64,000 nucleotides of DNA from Prostheceraeus crozeri. Lineage: Eukaryota > Platyhelminthes > Polycladida > Euryleptidae. Each line of letters starts with the position of its first letter. The first letter of the stretch is position 1. Location of the stretch: positions 1 through 64,000 of the forward strand of contig CAJQUW010007811.1 in the NCBI GenBank assembly GCA_907163375.1. Reading direction: 5' to 3'. The translations under genes and the position numbers were made by a program. Positions 43,623-54,361 of this stretch are shown piece by piece. The notes below the pieces were generated by a model, which was not told the origin of the DNA, did no database searches, and was given only the letters and a program-made list of their open reading frames with translations.

Positions 43623-46600
43623 CAGAGATAAGAGAGTAGGGTAGATTGACGATGAGCGTGCGCACTACGTGACTGAATCAGACAAGCGCTTGTGGTCGAT
43701 AGGAGGGGGAATTCCAACAATGCCTCCCACCTGAACGAACACCTAATTCTCCTCCATGACTGGCTGCAGCCTTTTTATCGAGTCTGGCTGTTCTCTGTAG
43801 CTGTGAATTCCTGTAATGTTATATTCTTAACAGGAGCGTAGCCAGGATTTGAATCAAGGGGGATGAATATTTTATCTGTAGGTTATATGGTAACAATAAC
43901 CAGTTGCAAAATAACGATGCATAATATTGAATTAACATGCTGATCGGCGTATAATGTACATGTACACGTAGAATAAAACATTTGTAGTTTAAACCAACTT
44001 TAATTTTGTGTCGTAGTTTCACACATATTCAGCAATTACGTCCTCATAGTCAAGTTCTCTAAATTGCATTGCAAAATTACTGAAACATTTATCAGTGAAG
44101 AATGAAGATGCCATGCGATCACTACATTATTTATATAATTCTTCACTGCTATTCATATTTACCTGAGGTAACCACCTACAATTCCTATCTGTCATACTGA
44201 ATTTTCCGCTACATGATGGCTCATAAAGAGACTCTGGCGCATAACTGGCTTAAATGAACCTAGACCTAACCACACGACAATTATAGCTAAGCTGCTTAAC
44301 TTTTTAACCGATGTGAAAAAGTATCCGGTCTACTCTATAAAGGATAACACATTAAAATATGGCGTTTTTGCTATATAGCCTATTGACAACTTAAATATCT
44401 ACTGAAGCAAGCAAGCTGATGCTCCTGCAAGAAGTTACAAGGCATATTTGCATGCTCCTCCGAGTAATACTCAAGGCATACATGCATACAATCCCAGTTT
44501 GAATTAGGCTTTCTGTTTCGATATTCGAAAAAGGCAAAACAACATTTTGCATGAATGAAAGTATATTTACATAATCATGTAATCAGTAGTCAGCACACAT
44601 AGAAACATACAAAATCAGGGGCAGTCACATACATTAGTACAGTTGCATTACAGATTCTGTACAATAGAACTTCGATGAAGTCGTGATTGCTTACCCCTCA
44701 TGCTCAAGTCCTGCGACATATCCTTCCCAATTTTCTTCATTCGGATATTGACATATCTTCTGATTAGGAACTTCTTCAGAATAATTACATGACTTTCACC
44801 TTCAGTGAAAGTATCCAGGTCATGCTGTGTTAATGAAAGAAAAAATGTTGATCCTGACACACCTTCAAGAATTTTGATTTCAAGTTTTTGTCTTAAACTA
44901 TGACATCCTAACTTCCTCAGAACATAAACCTTTCGAACGAATGACTCACACACTTTCAATATTTCGACTACACTGCGGCTAGGATAGATCAGACCACCGC
45001 GATTTTTTATGGCAATCAAACTTATATCTTCAATGCCATCATTTGAGGAATGTAGAAGTGCAGCCTTGCAATCATCACATGGAATCTTATCCATCAAAGT
45101 TCTCACAATGAAACCGCCAATGTAGGAAATGCTGGCTTGACAAAATCTGCAGCAGCTAAGGATGCACTTGCTGGAATAAATATGAAAATCATCGATTACA
45201 TCAATGGAATGATTCATTTCTACTTCATCAGAATGAAGACGCGTGCTACTGACTGTCAACGAAGATGTTAAATCCTGAGGTTGTGTATTACAGCTTATGC
45301 TGGGCTTTAATAATTTCGAGCCATGGAAAAGTAATGACCGATAAGCAAATCTGAACTGTTTGGCCGTTGGGTTCAGAGTCCAGCCATTTCTACTTCTGAT
45401 ACTGCCGAAAAAAGATTCCAAGAAATCTTGACTAAACTTGTAGAAAAGAATTGCCGTAAAATCAGACCTATCAACATCAATCAGAGTTGTGTACAAATGT
45501 TTCACAACTTCACAAGCCTGAAAAATTCCAACGAACCCTGTCTTCCTACCTGAATGCATGATTTTACAACGTGGGTTAGTAGCAGTAACGACTGTGAGAT
45601 GACGCAGCAAATCTTGAACAGAGGTAATCAAAACCTGTTGTTGATTAAAATTATCTTTTGTTATTGGTGCATGCGTCCCTTTTCCAAACAATGATCGTGT
45701 ATTGAGCAAATCAAAAGCATCATTCATCAGTTGAGTAAATTCAGCGGTCACTAAGACGTCAGTGCTTTCGAAACCTGGAACTGAATGGAAATGACAAAAT
45801 CTCAAAGAATCGGCAACCGAACGACTCAGCAACTGAGTTGAAAGATAAACACGCATTTTCTTGTTTTCAAATTCGATATGCTCTTTGGTAACTTTATTGC
45901 CTGCTCTGATGCCGTGTTCTGCCTGCATCTGAGATAAAACTTCGTAATATTTCCATTTAATTTTCTTTCCATTCCAATCAAATTCTTTGTAGAATTTGAG
46001 AGCGCCGCGTATCAATTTAATCATGTGACAAACGTCAAGCACCGTCACTATCTGCTTTGTGCGATCACAAGGATTTTGGAAAAATGGTCGAGGGAGAATT
46101 GGAGAAAAAGATGCTCCTAGCTTCTCCATTGCAGCTATCTGCTGGGAAGCACCGTCGAAAGTCACTGAAACAGTTAGGATTCCGATATTGTGTAATCGAA
46201 TTACAGCTTCCTTAACAATTTGTGCAGTAGTTTCAGATGTAAGACCATTTGTCAGAAAATATCCTAAACTAATTTTCCAGTGACCTAAAAGACCCACTGA
46301 CAGGATCACTAAAGCTTTCGTAGCTTCAACCTCGGTGCAGCCTTCAAATCCTAAATTTATATAGCCGACGTATTCGCCTAAATTTTGATCCCACTGAACA
46401 TTCTTTTTCAAGGACATATCATCAATGATTAATGAACAGTATCGATACTGCGTGGATTGATCAATATCACAATCATTCATCTTTTCTGCCAGTGCAGCGA
46501 AAGCTTCCCCAGTAAAACCAGGCATGCACTTATGATTGGACAGCCACGCCCTAATTGTGGATGGACTAGGAAGTTGAAGGAATTTTTTCATTAAGTGATA

Positions 46601-46682
46601 TGCAGATGGACTACGAAAAAATAAAGCATGAAATAATAGCATGAAGCTCCCTCTGTCGATCTACCCTACTCTCTTATCTCTG
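43623..46682 (-). mobile_element. P-element transposon
   Basis: The ends share CAGAGATAAGAGAGTAGGGT (24 bp with the next four bases) in inverted orientation, flanked by perfect 8-bp duplications GTGTCACC at 43615-43622 and 46683-46690. Size 3060 bp, target length and transposase type all fit the P superfamily. The transposase starts only 40 bp from the right end, which is unusually close and suggests loss of the 5' part. Confidence 0.93.
44648..46642 (-). CDS. P-element transposase (THAP9-like), lacking the THAP domain
   Basis: A single uninterrupted 664-codon frame. Recognisable P-transposase blocks are SPSTIRAWLSNHKCMPGFTG, CSLIIDDMSLKKNVQWDQ (first catalytic-type Asp), GYINLGF, VTFDGASQQIAAMEKLG (second Asp), TVLDVCHMIKLIRGALKFY, and the C-terminal region QDFLESFFGSIRSRNGW / NPTAKQFRFAYRSLL. 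The family normally begins with a THAP zinc finger (C2CH) followed by a coiled-coil linker. Here the frame starts directly at LLFHALFFRSPSAYHLMKKF, so the DNA-binding domain is absent. Possible reasons are a 5' deletion in this copy or a THAP exon outside the element; no THAP signature is seen upstream to 47000. The frame itself is free of stops. Confidence 0.93.
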   Translation of the reverse strand: MLLFHALFFRSPSAYHLMKKFLQLPSPSTIRAWLSNHKCMPGFTGEAFAALAEKMNDCDIDQSTQYRYCSLIIDDMSLKKNVQWDQNLGEYVGYINLGFEGCTEVEATKALVILSVGLLGHWKISLGYFLTNGLTSETTAQIVKEAVIRLHNIGILTVSVTFDGASQQIAAMEKLGASFSPILPRPFFQNPCDRTKQIVTVLDVCHMIKLIRGALKFYKEFDWNGKKIKWKYYEVLSQMQAEHGIRAGNKVTKEHIEFENKKMRVYLSTQLLSRSVADSLRFCHFHSVPGFESTDVLVTAEFTQLMNDAFDLLNTRSLFGKGTHAPITKDNFNQQQVLITSVQDLLRHLTVVTATNPRCKIMHSGRKTGFVGIFQACEVVKHLYTTLIDVDRSDFTAILFYKFSQDFLESFFGSIRSRNGWTLNPTAKQFRFAYRSLLFHGSKLLKPSISCNTQPQDLTSSLTVSSTRLHSDEVEMNHSIDVIDDFHIYSSKCILSCCRFCQASISYIGGFIVRTLMDKIPCDDCKAALLHSSNDGIEDISLIAIKNRGGLIYPSRSVVEILKVCESFVRKVYVLRKLGCHSLRQKLEIKILEGVSGSTFFLSLTQHDLDTFTEGESHVIILKKFLIRRYVNIRMKKIGKDMSQDLSMRGKQSRLHRSSIVQNL

Positions 46683-46941
46683 GTGTCACCCCAGTGACGT
46701 CATGTCATGACAACGCGTGAGCCGTCAGTTTCTTCCTATGCGCATTTATCGACTTCCCTTGAAGTTGTGTAATGCTATCGTCTCTATTGTGTAATGCTAT
46801 CGTCTCTATTTGGTAATCGGCATGCAACGCGGAAACACGGACCATTTCATCAATGCGCTGGACGTAATTCAGATTTTCATGGTGCACCTTTTCGCCTCGT
46901 CGTTGTCGTCTCATCGGCATATCATGCACAGTCGCGTCTAA

Positions 46942-47137
46942 TCCCGTCATTGTCGAAAAACAGCAGAGGAAAGCCTAGAAAATTTGAAGTTGCTACAAAA
47001 AAGTGTAAGGACTTTTTACAATTTTTCAAACAATGTGACCCAAGAACCAGAATGTAACAAGAAATCAGACAAACCGCATACTGAGTTAAAAGAAAACGAG
47101 CTGAAGCGAAAGAGCAAGGAATTACGAAAGGAAAACG
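46942..47137 (+). CDS. BEN-like protein gene (plus strand), first visible exon
   Basis: The frame ending at the donor AACG/GTAAGC (47137) reads PECNKKSDKPHTELKENELK and then RKSKELRKEN, a charged coiled coil. No Met occurs in this frame between the upstream stop (46939) and the donor. The start must come from an earlier exon, or a frameshift joins it to the overlapping frame beginning at 46794 (which ends CKDFLQFFKQCDPRTRM). The 5' boundary is therefore unresolved. It lies about 250 bp right of the P element. Confidence 0.45.
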
Positions 47138-47599
47138 GTAAGCAGTTATAATGCCTTTACTATTATAGTACAGTAGCGTAGCTACAGTTTTGTATTCATA
47201 ATTAATTTAATTAGCAACATTAATTTACAAGCAGTTTATTTTATGCGCATATAATTCAAATTAGCGATTTCAGATCGTTCACACGAACACGAAGCTTGAC
47301 CTTGAATATTTAGTGCACAGCAACATTAAGAATATGCAATTAGATTACAATTGATGCATGAATTTGATGCAGGCACTTGCGGATTAGACAGTGGCCGAGT
47401 ACTATCAAATCACATTTATACATTAAATATTTGATTATTGTATCAATTTAATGCTTAAGATTTATATATACATATATATTTACTTAACACGTAATGCGAA
47501 GTACTTTTTTACTTTGCAACATGACATATGAAGCCACTCATACCTTAGATCTAATCGAACACTGAGTACCTTAAAAACAAGTGTCTGAATTTACAATTG

Positions 47600-47990
47600 A
47601 TTTACAAAATTCAAACGCTCGTTTGATTTTCGAATCCTCCGTCGAGAGCACATAACTCCTGACCTTATGCAGATGAACTGGCTTCCGATAAATGATCGCT
47701 CAACACTCAAGATCAGATGCTTGTGCTATAAAGGACATAACTTGAATTCGCCTGTGTACATTAATCAATAATCCTTCCCGTTCTCTTCGATCTTCTGAAG
47801 ACCGTTGCTTATTGAAGGTACCTCTCGTCAAAACAATATCCAGGGGAGGTCATGCTTTTTCTTTCTATGCATCTTCAGTTTGGTACTACTCGTACATCCC
47901 CATGATTCTAGTATAATTCGAGCAGTTTGTTAACTTTCAAGCGTCGCCTGAAGAGCTGTTTGCTCATTAACACTTTTTCTTCTATTTCAT
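47600..47990 (+). pseudogene. LINE reverse-transcriptase C-terminal relic
   Basis: The plus strand reads MNWLPINDRSTLKIRCLCYK, then SPVYIN and CSLTLF, with stops and shifts. This follows the post-RT region of CR1/Jockey-type LINEs ('LHWLPV..RI.FKI..L.YK...G.AP.YL..L', 'PYSPSRSLRS'). It lies in the intron between the first two exons of the plus-strand BEN gene. It is old and short. Confidence 0.6.
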
Positions 47991-48042
47991 GATAACTTTT
48001 AACTCTTATGACTAGATTTGACGAATGTGGAAATTTTGGAAA

Positions 48043-48058
48043 TGTGGGGGGGGGGGGA
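48043..48058 (+). repeat. poly-G run
   Basis: About a dozen consecutive G bases within GTGGGG...GAAG. It is a simple repeat and a likely place for sequencing error. Confidence 0.8.
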
Positions 48059-48488
48059 AGAATAGAAGTACCATTCCTTTATACAACAGACAAGTAATCT
48101 ATGACTTTAATTATGTTCAAGAGAACTCAAAATATGCTGTGTGAATAAGACCGTAGCATCAAAAGTGCACAAAATAAACCTAAGTGATGGGGTGAATTAT
48201 CCGAAATATCTGTCGCAACAGTTAGCCATCAATCCCTATATTTGTTAGGTACAGTGCAGTTTCTGAGGTACGAGTTTTGATAGATAAAAATTCTTATCGA
48301 TTGTAGCCTGTAATGACACAAATAAGAATTTTCTGGGTAATTAATGTGGGGGACCATGTACAGGGTTGGCATATTTAATAGCCCATGACTTTGGTTTTTT
48401 AACGTTTTTTTAAAATAAGATACAGATTCCTTTTGTTAAGATAAGTTTTTTATCTCATTTGCACTCAACCGTAATTGATTTTTTTCAG

Positions 48489-48875
48489 AGTATTTAACTA
48501 ACGAAAACAAGAAACTTCGGTTGAAAATCGTGAACCTCACCGATTTTGGAACGGTTCTACAAAGATTAGAAAATGTTGCGGACAGATTTGAAACATCTCG
48601 CCATCAACAACCTGATGAATTGGACGACATTGGAATGATCTACAAGATGGATAAACATTCCAACATGAGTCTTTCAAGAGTGGTTCGCAAGGCAACAGTT
48701 GCGCTCTTCTCACGAGAAGAGCTGGCCAACGCCAACGTCAAGGGTCGAACGGACAAGCAAATGCTTCCAAAGGACAAAGTCGAAAAATTGGTCGTTCTAG
48801 CTGCAAGATATTATGATGCACCAGCTTCAGTGGTGAACGCAATTATCAATCAAAAATGTACGGATGAGAGAAGTG
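48489..48875 (+). CDS. BEN-like protein gene (plus strand), BEN exon
   Basis: This 387-nt exon runs from TTTTTTTCAG/AG to AGTG/GTAAGT; the split codon G+AG restores Glu, continuous with the coil of the previous exon. It reads YLTNENKKLRLKIVNLTDFG, TVLQRLENVADRFETS, then SLSRVVRKATVALFSREELA, NVKGRTDKQMLPKDKVEKLV and VVNAIINQKCTDER. The last three blocks fit the BEN domain pattern (helical 'L...LF...ELA...V.G', 'L...K...I', 'W/V...I..KC'). BEN domains bind DNA or chromatin proteins. A paralogue lies on the other strand at 53.2-55.3 kb. Confidence 0.7.
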
Positions 48876-49045
48876 GTAAGTCTCAACAATTTTTGTCGAA
48901 TCTAGTAATAACCGTAAAGACGGAAAGCATCAGCCACATTTTGACACATGTTAAATATTTGTTCTGAATCGAAAAAATCGAACTAATTTCCAATGCCATA
49001 ACGCAGAATGATTGCAAACAACTTCAGAATTGATTTCATTGGGAC

Positions 49046-49301
49046 CATAGAAATAAATTGTTTATCTGAAGTTGGCCAGAATGGAAACTGACTCAAGGTC
49101 GCGGCACATCCGGGGGAACTAAGTTGGGGCATGAACCACCAATTAAAAGCTTTGATTTACACATGTGACTGATTCTAACCCAATGATGCAGACGTTGGCA
49201 GGTGCATCTAAGTGAAAATGCGTGCGATTTATGTGCCGCTATTGTGCATTGCATGAAGCTTAATTTCCATTCTAGAGGTTTTATTGTTGTCAATTTCTAT
49301 G
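49046..49301. mobile_element. 256-bp hAT-type MITE, copy 1
   Basis: The ends are CATAGAAAT / ATTTCTATG, with perfect 8-bp duplications ATTGGGAC at 49038-49045 and 49302-49309. It is nearly identical, in opposite orientation, to the 256-bp copy at 59365-59620. The 66-codon frame inside both copies is a by-product of conserved DNA. Confidence 0.93.
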
Positions 49302-49859
49302 ATTGGGACTGACATCGGCTTATCATACGATATATACATGTATTATCCCACTGAATTCAGGGGGTATGTTCATAACCTACGAGTATAAAAAGCTATTTCT
49401 GAGTCATATACGAGGTGAATGTACAGCATTTCGTCGGTCAATTGCCTCTGGCAGTTGGTGGTAGTAGGCTTACATAAACCTACATTCAAACTGTCACAGA
49501 CAATTGACTTTTTAGGTATCAAGTCAAAATGTTCTTTTCAGATATAACCAAATTACGAGTACCTCAGCCGGAGGTTCTCTGATAGTTTGAATGAAGACTT
49601 ATTTAGCCCTACTACAACCAACTGTCAAAATATTAACTGGAACTTGAGTTTTAGATGTTGCTGAGAACGTTTCTGATAATCAACTTTCATTTACAGGCTT
49701 TTCATAGGAAAGTTTAATTGAAAACATTATTCTGAGGCGCGTTTATTCGTTCAAAACAGACATTTTTTGTCCAAATGACAGGCATAATTGCCTCATATTT
49801 CGAAGCAAACATGTGTACTACTGTAGTTTCGAAACTTAATGATTGTTCCTTTTTTGTAG

Positions 49860-49906
49860 CCTTGAAGAAGAAGCCGAAAGGGAATGAAGTGAATGAAGAG
49901 GACTAG
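49860..49906 (+). CDS. BEN-like protein gene (plus strand), last exon
   Basis: After a TTTTTTGTAG acceptor, CC completes the split codon (G+CC, Ala) and the frame reads LKKKPKGNEVNEED then TAG. The basic-then-acidic tail mirrors the longer acidic tail of the minus-strand paralogue. The 38 bp covering the last codons are repeated imperfectly right after the stop (GGAATGAAGTGAA, GAAGAGGACT). Confidence 0.65.
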
Positions 49907-50067
49907 AAAGGAAATGAAGTGAACGAAGAGGACTTAATTTGTTATTTGCGTGAAATACAACTGTCGCTCGACAAATCTTTTGTATCTCAGTAGTCTACAG
50001 TTTTCAACAGAAAATTGTAAATGCAACAACCTAGGAAAAATGAATAATGGAGTAATATTGGAACCGG

Positions 50068-50187
50068 GAATGAAATTAATACCAAAGTTAGATAAGAAAC
50101 TAATACTGGAATCGGATATGTCATTAATACAAAAATCAGACAAGAAATTGCTACAAAAACCAGGTATGAAATTAATACAAAAGTCAT
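50068..50187 (+). repeat. 24-bp tandem repeat, five units, open in one frame
   Basis: Units of 24 bp translate in the 49950-50564 frame as GMKLIPKL, DKKLILES, DMSLIQKS, DKKLLQKP, GMKLIQKS. The surrounding 204-codon ORF has no recognisable domain. It is more likely open because the repeat length is a multiple of three than because it is a gene. Confidence 0.6.
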
Positions 50188-50346
50188 TTAGAATCAGTAT
50201 AGACTATACGAATTTTCGTATAAGACCCCGTAAACTATTTATACGAATTGAAATAATGTTTCTGATACGAAAAGTATATAGGCCTAAACAGTTTATCTTA
50301 AAATTATATTTTTTTGATACGAAACAGGAAATATTTTTCATACGGG

Positions 50347-52464
50347 GACTTACGAGTATGCTGCGCACATTTCAAGGCATATGGACGGTGTACAACCGAT
50401 CCTTCTCTAACATCAAAACTCATCGGCGATATGAAGTTCGGGATGATTCTTGCCATACTGCTATAGGCTTACATGAATGTAAAAGAAATAAATGGGAAAC
50501 TTCGCAATTATCGGATATCTTTTACTTGGAACATGGACGACAGACACTATGGACGAAAGTTTAATTTATTTATGCATTAAAAATGAATTCACATGAAATT
50601 CATGCAATATTTATTCCCGCTAACCGCAGAGTTTTACATTCAATTGTACAGGTACCCTGACCCAGAGTTTACTGAATAAAAATATTCTGGGCTCGATTCT
50701 TTGGTAATCTACTTGTTGACTTTAAAGAGAATACATCCAGTTTTTTTTTATCATGATGCTGCTCATCTTGTGTGATGCTGTGTCGGAGAAACACAATGAA
50801 TAATTTGGCTCCATAACTTACAAAATTACCACAAACAGACCTGTCTTATACTTGCTTAAGTGAAAATAAATGTCAAAATACAGATCAATACTTTACTGAC
50901 TAGTTTGTAAATGCAGACCAAGTGGGAATCCTGCAATAAACCAATTACACTCATTGCGTCACAAAAACAGAAGAAATAAAAAGTAAATGGTTTAAACAAA
51001 ACCGTTGAAATGCAAATTCTCTCGAATCGATTTCATAATTTCGAAGGATATATAATGCCATTACGAAAGAGTGCGATTAATGTGTTAATTGACATCTGTA
51101 GGCATACACAGATCTTGTGACACACAAAACAGGGACTTGGTTTCGCAACTTGAACTTAAAATCTGCAGATGTAGAGTGTGGATGTTAATAAATAAAGTGC
51201 AGTATATGTGGTCTTAACAGTTATGTTCTTCAGCAAACATAGTGAACGTGAAACAGTTGGTAAGAGAAAAATGAAATTGCGCATAATATCAGAGCCTCAC
51301 TTAGGAACATATAAAACTTACAAAATGCTGTTATCAAAGTACAGGTGGACAACTGAAAAATTCTGATTAAAAGTTTCACGTCTTATCTATGTCATAGTTG
51401 AATATACGGCAAACTAAATTTTTCATGCCTGCACTTTCGTCACTTATTAAGTTAGAACCTGGGTGGGCATGGCTCAGAAGTGGGATTTCCGTAGCAAGAA
51501 CAGACAGTAAATTATCGTCACTCACCGAATTAATTTCCGTCACCTACAAAAGCTTGCTTACTATAGAAGATGTGACTGACCATGAATCCCAAAGTTCAAA
51601 TAAATTGAAGAGAATTCCGAAAATGACTTTCACTCGACATGAAACTTTCAGGCTTCTCTAAGTCTGACTGACAGATGTTGGTGAATAGTTGCTAAGATTG
51701 GCGCTGACATCAGCTTTTGAAAATGTCATTTCTCTACAATTTCCTGCCGAATGTGCAACCCTCAAACTCTCAAACGGAGGGTTGTGAAACCACCAATCCC
51801 TCAATGCAGGTAGTCGTGGTATCTCTAAAAAGAATCCCTGGTCATGTCAACAGGATCTGAATACCTAAGATCCTTGATTGAGTAAAGTGAACACTGACTG
51901 ATTCCAAGTTACCAAACTTTCGTTTTAATAGTGACCTTCTGCAACATGCAACTGTTCTATTCTACGCCGGAGACCGCACGCAACAAAAACCTTTATTGAA
52001 GGAAATTAACATTTGACAGCAGAATTTAGTATAAATACAAAATACAGCAACATTTACTCTGGTCCGGTGATGAAATGAAGATACACATACATGTGAAACA
52101 AAAAACAAATTTGAGAAAACAAGAATGTATCTTTTTTGAAGTGTTATTCTGATACATATTCAAGTAACAGTTTATGATAATTTCGACTACGTACCATAAA
52201 AAATGCCGCACATCCAAATTATAGATCAATAAAATTCATTCACTTCATCAACGTGAAAATGAAATGCAATACAAAGATCTCACATTCCGAAAGCCAATTT
52301 AGGACTTCTGATGATATTTAGGACTTTTTATGACTTTTAGACCGGTCTTTCGGGTTTCCGGACTCTGTAGACAAATCCATGTATGCAACTCCAGTAACGC
52401 AGCATCAAGACGTAGACGCCAGGTTCAGATTCTACGTCAGCGCTATTTAAGATTGTCATTGAAA
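50347..52464. other. intron sequence, no feature recognised
   Basis: No domain-bearing ORF and no repeat with clear ends. The ORF at 51398-51661 is unsupported. Confidence 0.5.
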
Positions 52465-52495
52465 TTCCCGCACGAAAATAAATGGGTGTGTTCTT

Positions 52496-52905
52496 ACGTA
52501 TGATTCATACCCTTTATCATACGTATGCAAAGGTATGCGAAAAGGGGTATGAAACATGGTATGTTCATACGTGTGAAATGTAACGCTTTTCATACGTATG
52601 AATATGTATGTGAAATGCATACCTTTGCATACACCGTGCGAAATCAGGCCGTATTAATACGTATGTTCGCATATGCACTTTGCATACCCTTTCATACGTG
52701 TGCAAGGGAATGCGTTTAGCATACGTATGCAGGAACGGCTAATCATACGTACTTTTGCACGTGCGAAATCAGGCCTGGAAGTACTTATGTTCGCATATGC
52801 ACTTGACATACCCTTTCATACGTATGCCAGGGTATGCATTTAACATAGTTTTTCATGTTAGTGCTATGAACAGCTAACATACACGTGCTTTTGCTAATGC
52901 ATACG
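52496..52905. repeat. CATACGTATG-palindrome array, left subterminal
   Basis: Words such as CATACGTATG, TTCGCATATGCAC and GTGCGAAATCAGGCC recur. At least two units of about 150 bp are seen (starting GTGCGAAATCAGGCC at about 52638 and 52760). Confidence 0.8.
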
Positions 52906-53225
52906 CGTAGATCCCACGTTTAGAAACCCATTATTTGGACGCATGCATTTTGGAAATTGCAATACAAATGAAATTGATTCATGAAGCGCACAGCTTAAAG
53001 TACAACTTAGATTGGACTGAAGTTGTCCAGAAAAGCTCAATTTGTCTTTGGATGCAACACTCATAAAACTCGGAAAAGGCAGGAGAACATTATATTCTGC
53101 AAAAGACTCTATTACTAATTACTTTTGTGATGATTGAGAAAATCAAGTCCTTGCGGCACCAAATTGTGCGCTTTTCATCTGTCATTATTGGGTTAAAAAA
53201 TGGATTACAAATCTGTTTAGTGTAT

Positions 53226-53410
53226 TCAAAGTTCTTCCAAATCTTCGTTATTTTCACATTCTTCGTCATCTTCTTCGTTTTCTTCAACACTATCCACATT
53301 GTCTCCACTTTGCCCTCCCTTCCGTCGCTTCGCCTCTTGATTCATCTTTCTGACTACTTCATTGACCTTTGTCCCTGTCACTTCAACACCTAAGATCTTC
53401 GTCGCCATCG
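53226..53410 (-). CDS. BEN-like protein gene (minus strand), last exon
   Basis: This exon starts after a TACTTTCCAG acceptor; CG completes the split codon (T+CG, Ser). It reads MATKILGVEVTGTKVNEVVR, KMNQEAKRRKGGQS and ends with an acidic tail (ENEEDDEECENNEDLEEL) before TGA at 53228-53226. The part up to EAKRR forms the end of the BEN-like domain and aligns with the plus-strand paralogue's VVNAIINQKCTDER. The acidic tail may be regulatory or protein-binding. Confidence 0.65.
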
Positions 53411-53559
53411 CTGGAAAGTAAAAAAATGGCATGCATAATATTAATATGCTATAATTAATACATGTACACATGGAAGGCCTATATAAAAAATTAATCAAAT
53501 ATTCTCAAAATATATAATTCTATCTCTATGCATACGTGCTTGACTACACGTGTATACAT

Positions 53560-53660
53560 AATAATCATATAAACAATAATAATAACGTTTATTTCATAAA
53601 GCCCCATTAATTGAAATCGTGGGGTACAGATATACATGCATTATGTCAAAAAGACAAAAT
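53560..53660 (+). repeat. AATAATAAT-flanked fragment in intron
   Basis: The stretch AATAATAATAACGTTTATTTC followed by AAAGCCCC... and CGTGGGGTACA resembles the 3' end of a LINE or SINE. It is too short to assign. Confidence 0.25.
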
Positions 53661-53768
53661 CAGTATGTATTTATACGAATCTTACTAGAATTAACTACAG
53701 ACATGTTTTCAAGTCCAAGCAAACAAATGATATATACTGGAGGACTCAGTTACGTATAAGCCACTTAC

Positions 53769-54053
53769 ATTCTACTGCGAGCATTCTCTTCCTGTCCATT
53801 GCAGGCTTTCCATCAAAACCTTTCGGGGTTTGAGTTTTCAGCTCTGCCACAGTGAACGCCTCGTTTATCCCTCTTCTGATTGCCCGGGATGCCGAGGCAG
53901 CAACCTTTGGCAACATGTCCACGCTGTCGATGCATCTTCTGGAGAAGGTCACGCCGTTGTAGGTGCACTCCTGAACCGCAGGCGATGGTGTCGACTGCAT
54001 GGCCTCCAGGCGCTGGGTCACGGCCGATAGGCGGTCGAAGATCATGCCGATGT
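53769..54053 (-). CDS. BEN-like protein gene (minus strand), middle exon
   Basis: This 285-nt exon runs from TTGTTGTGTAG/AC to GAAT/GTAAGT; the split codon G+AC restores Asp. It reads DIGMIFDRLSAVTQRLEAMQ, then CTYNGVTFSRRCIDSVDML, ASRAIRRGINEAFTVAELK and GKPAMDRKRMLAVE. The start parallels LTDFGTVLQRLENVADRFET of the plus-strand gene, and the rest parallels its BEN region ('...LF...ELA...K..L...KVE.L'). GC content is higher than in the surrounding introns, as expected for coding sequence. Confidence 0.7.
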
Positions 54054-54361
54054 CTACACAACAAGAAAAATGCTCTAGAGTCAACTACATGAATGTCTGA
54101 ATTGCGAGCGTTGTGGCATATAAGCAATCTATCTAAGAAATGGAATCGATAATTTCGGCAATATTTTCAAGCATTTTTGTATTCACACGCATTTCCTGTA
54201 TGATTTCAATATATTTATAAAGAAATCGATGAAAAAGTTAATTTTCATGCTTTCAATATACGCGTCTCTTCATGAGGAGGAAAGAAGTTCAGGGCATGCA
54301 TGAATTTTTATTGTCAATCAATTACAATTTTGGCATATTTAATGATTATCAATTCGAAGTA

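Noticed and set aside
46705-46950. 81-codon minus-strand ORF upstream of the P transposase, considered as the missing THAP exon
   Set aside because: It lacks the C-x2-4-C ... C-x2-H spacing and lies outside the element's target duplication.
49093-49293. 66-codon ORF repeated at 59373-59573
   Set aside because: Lies inside the 256-bp MITE copies.
49950-50564. 204-codon ORF on the plus strand
   Set aside because: Its start is a 24-bp repeat array and the rest has no recognisable domain or splice context; kept only as a repeat.
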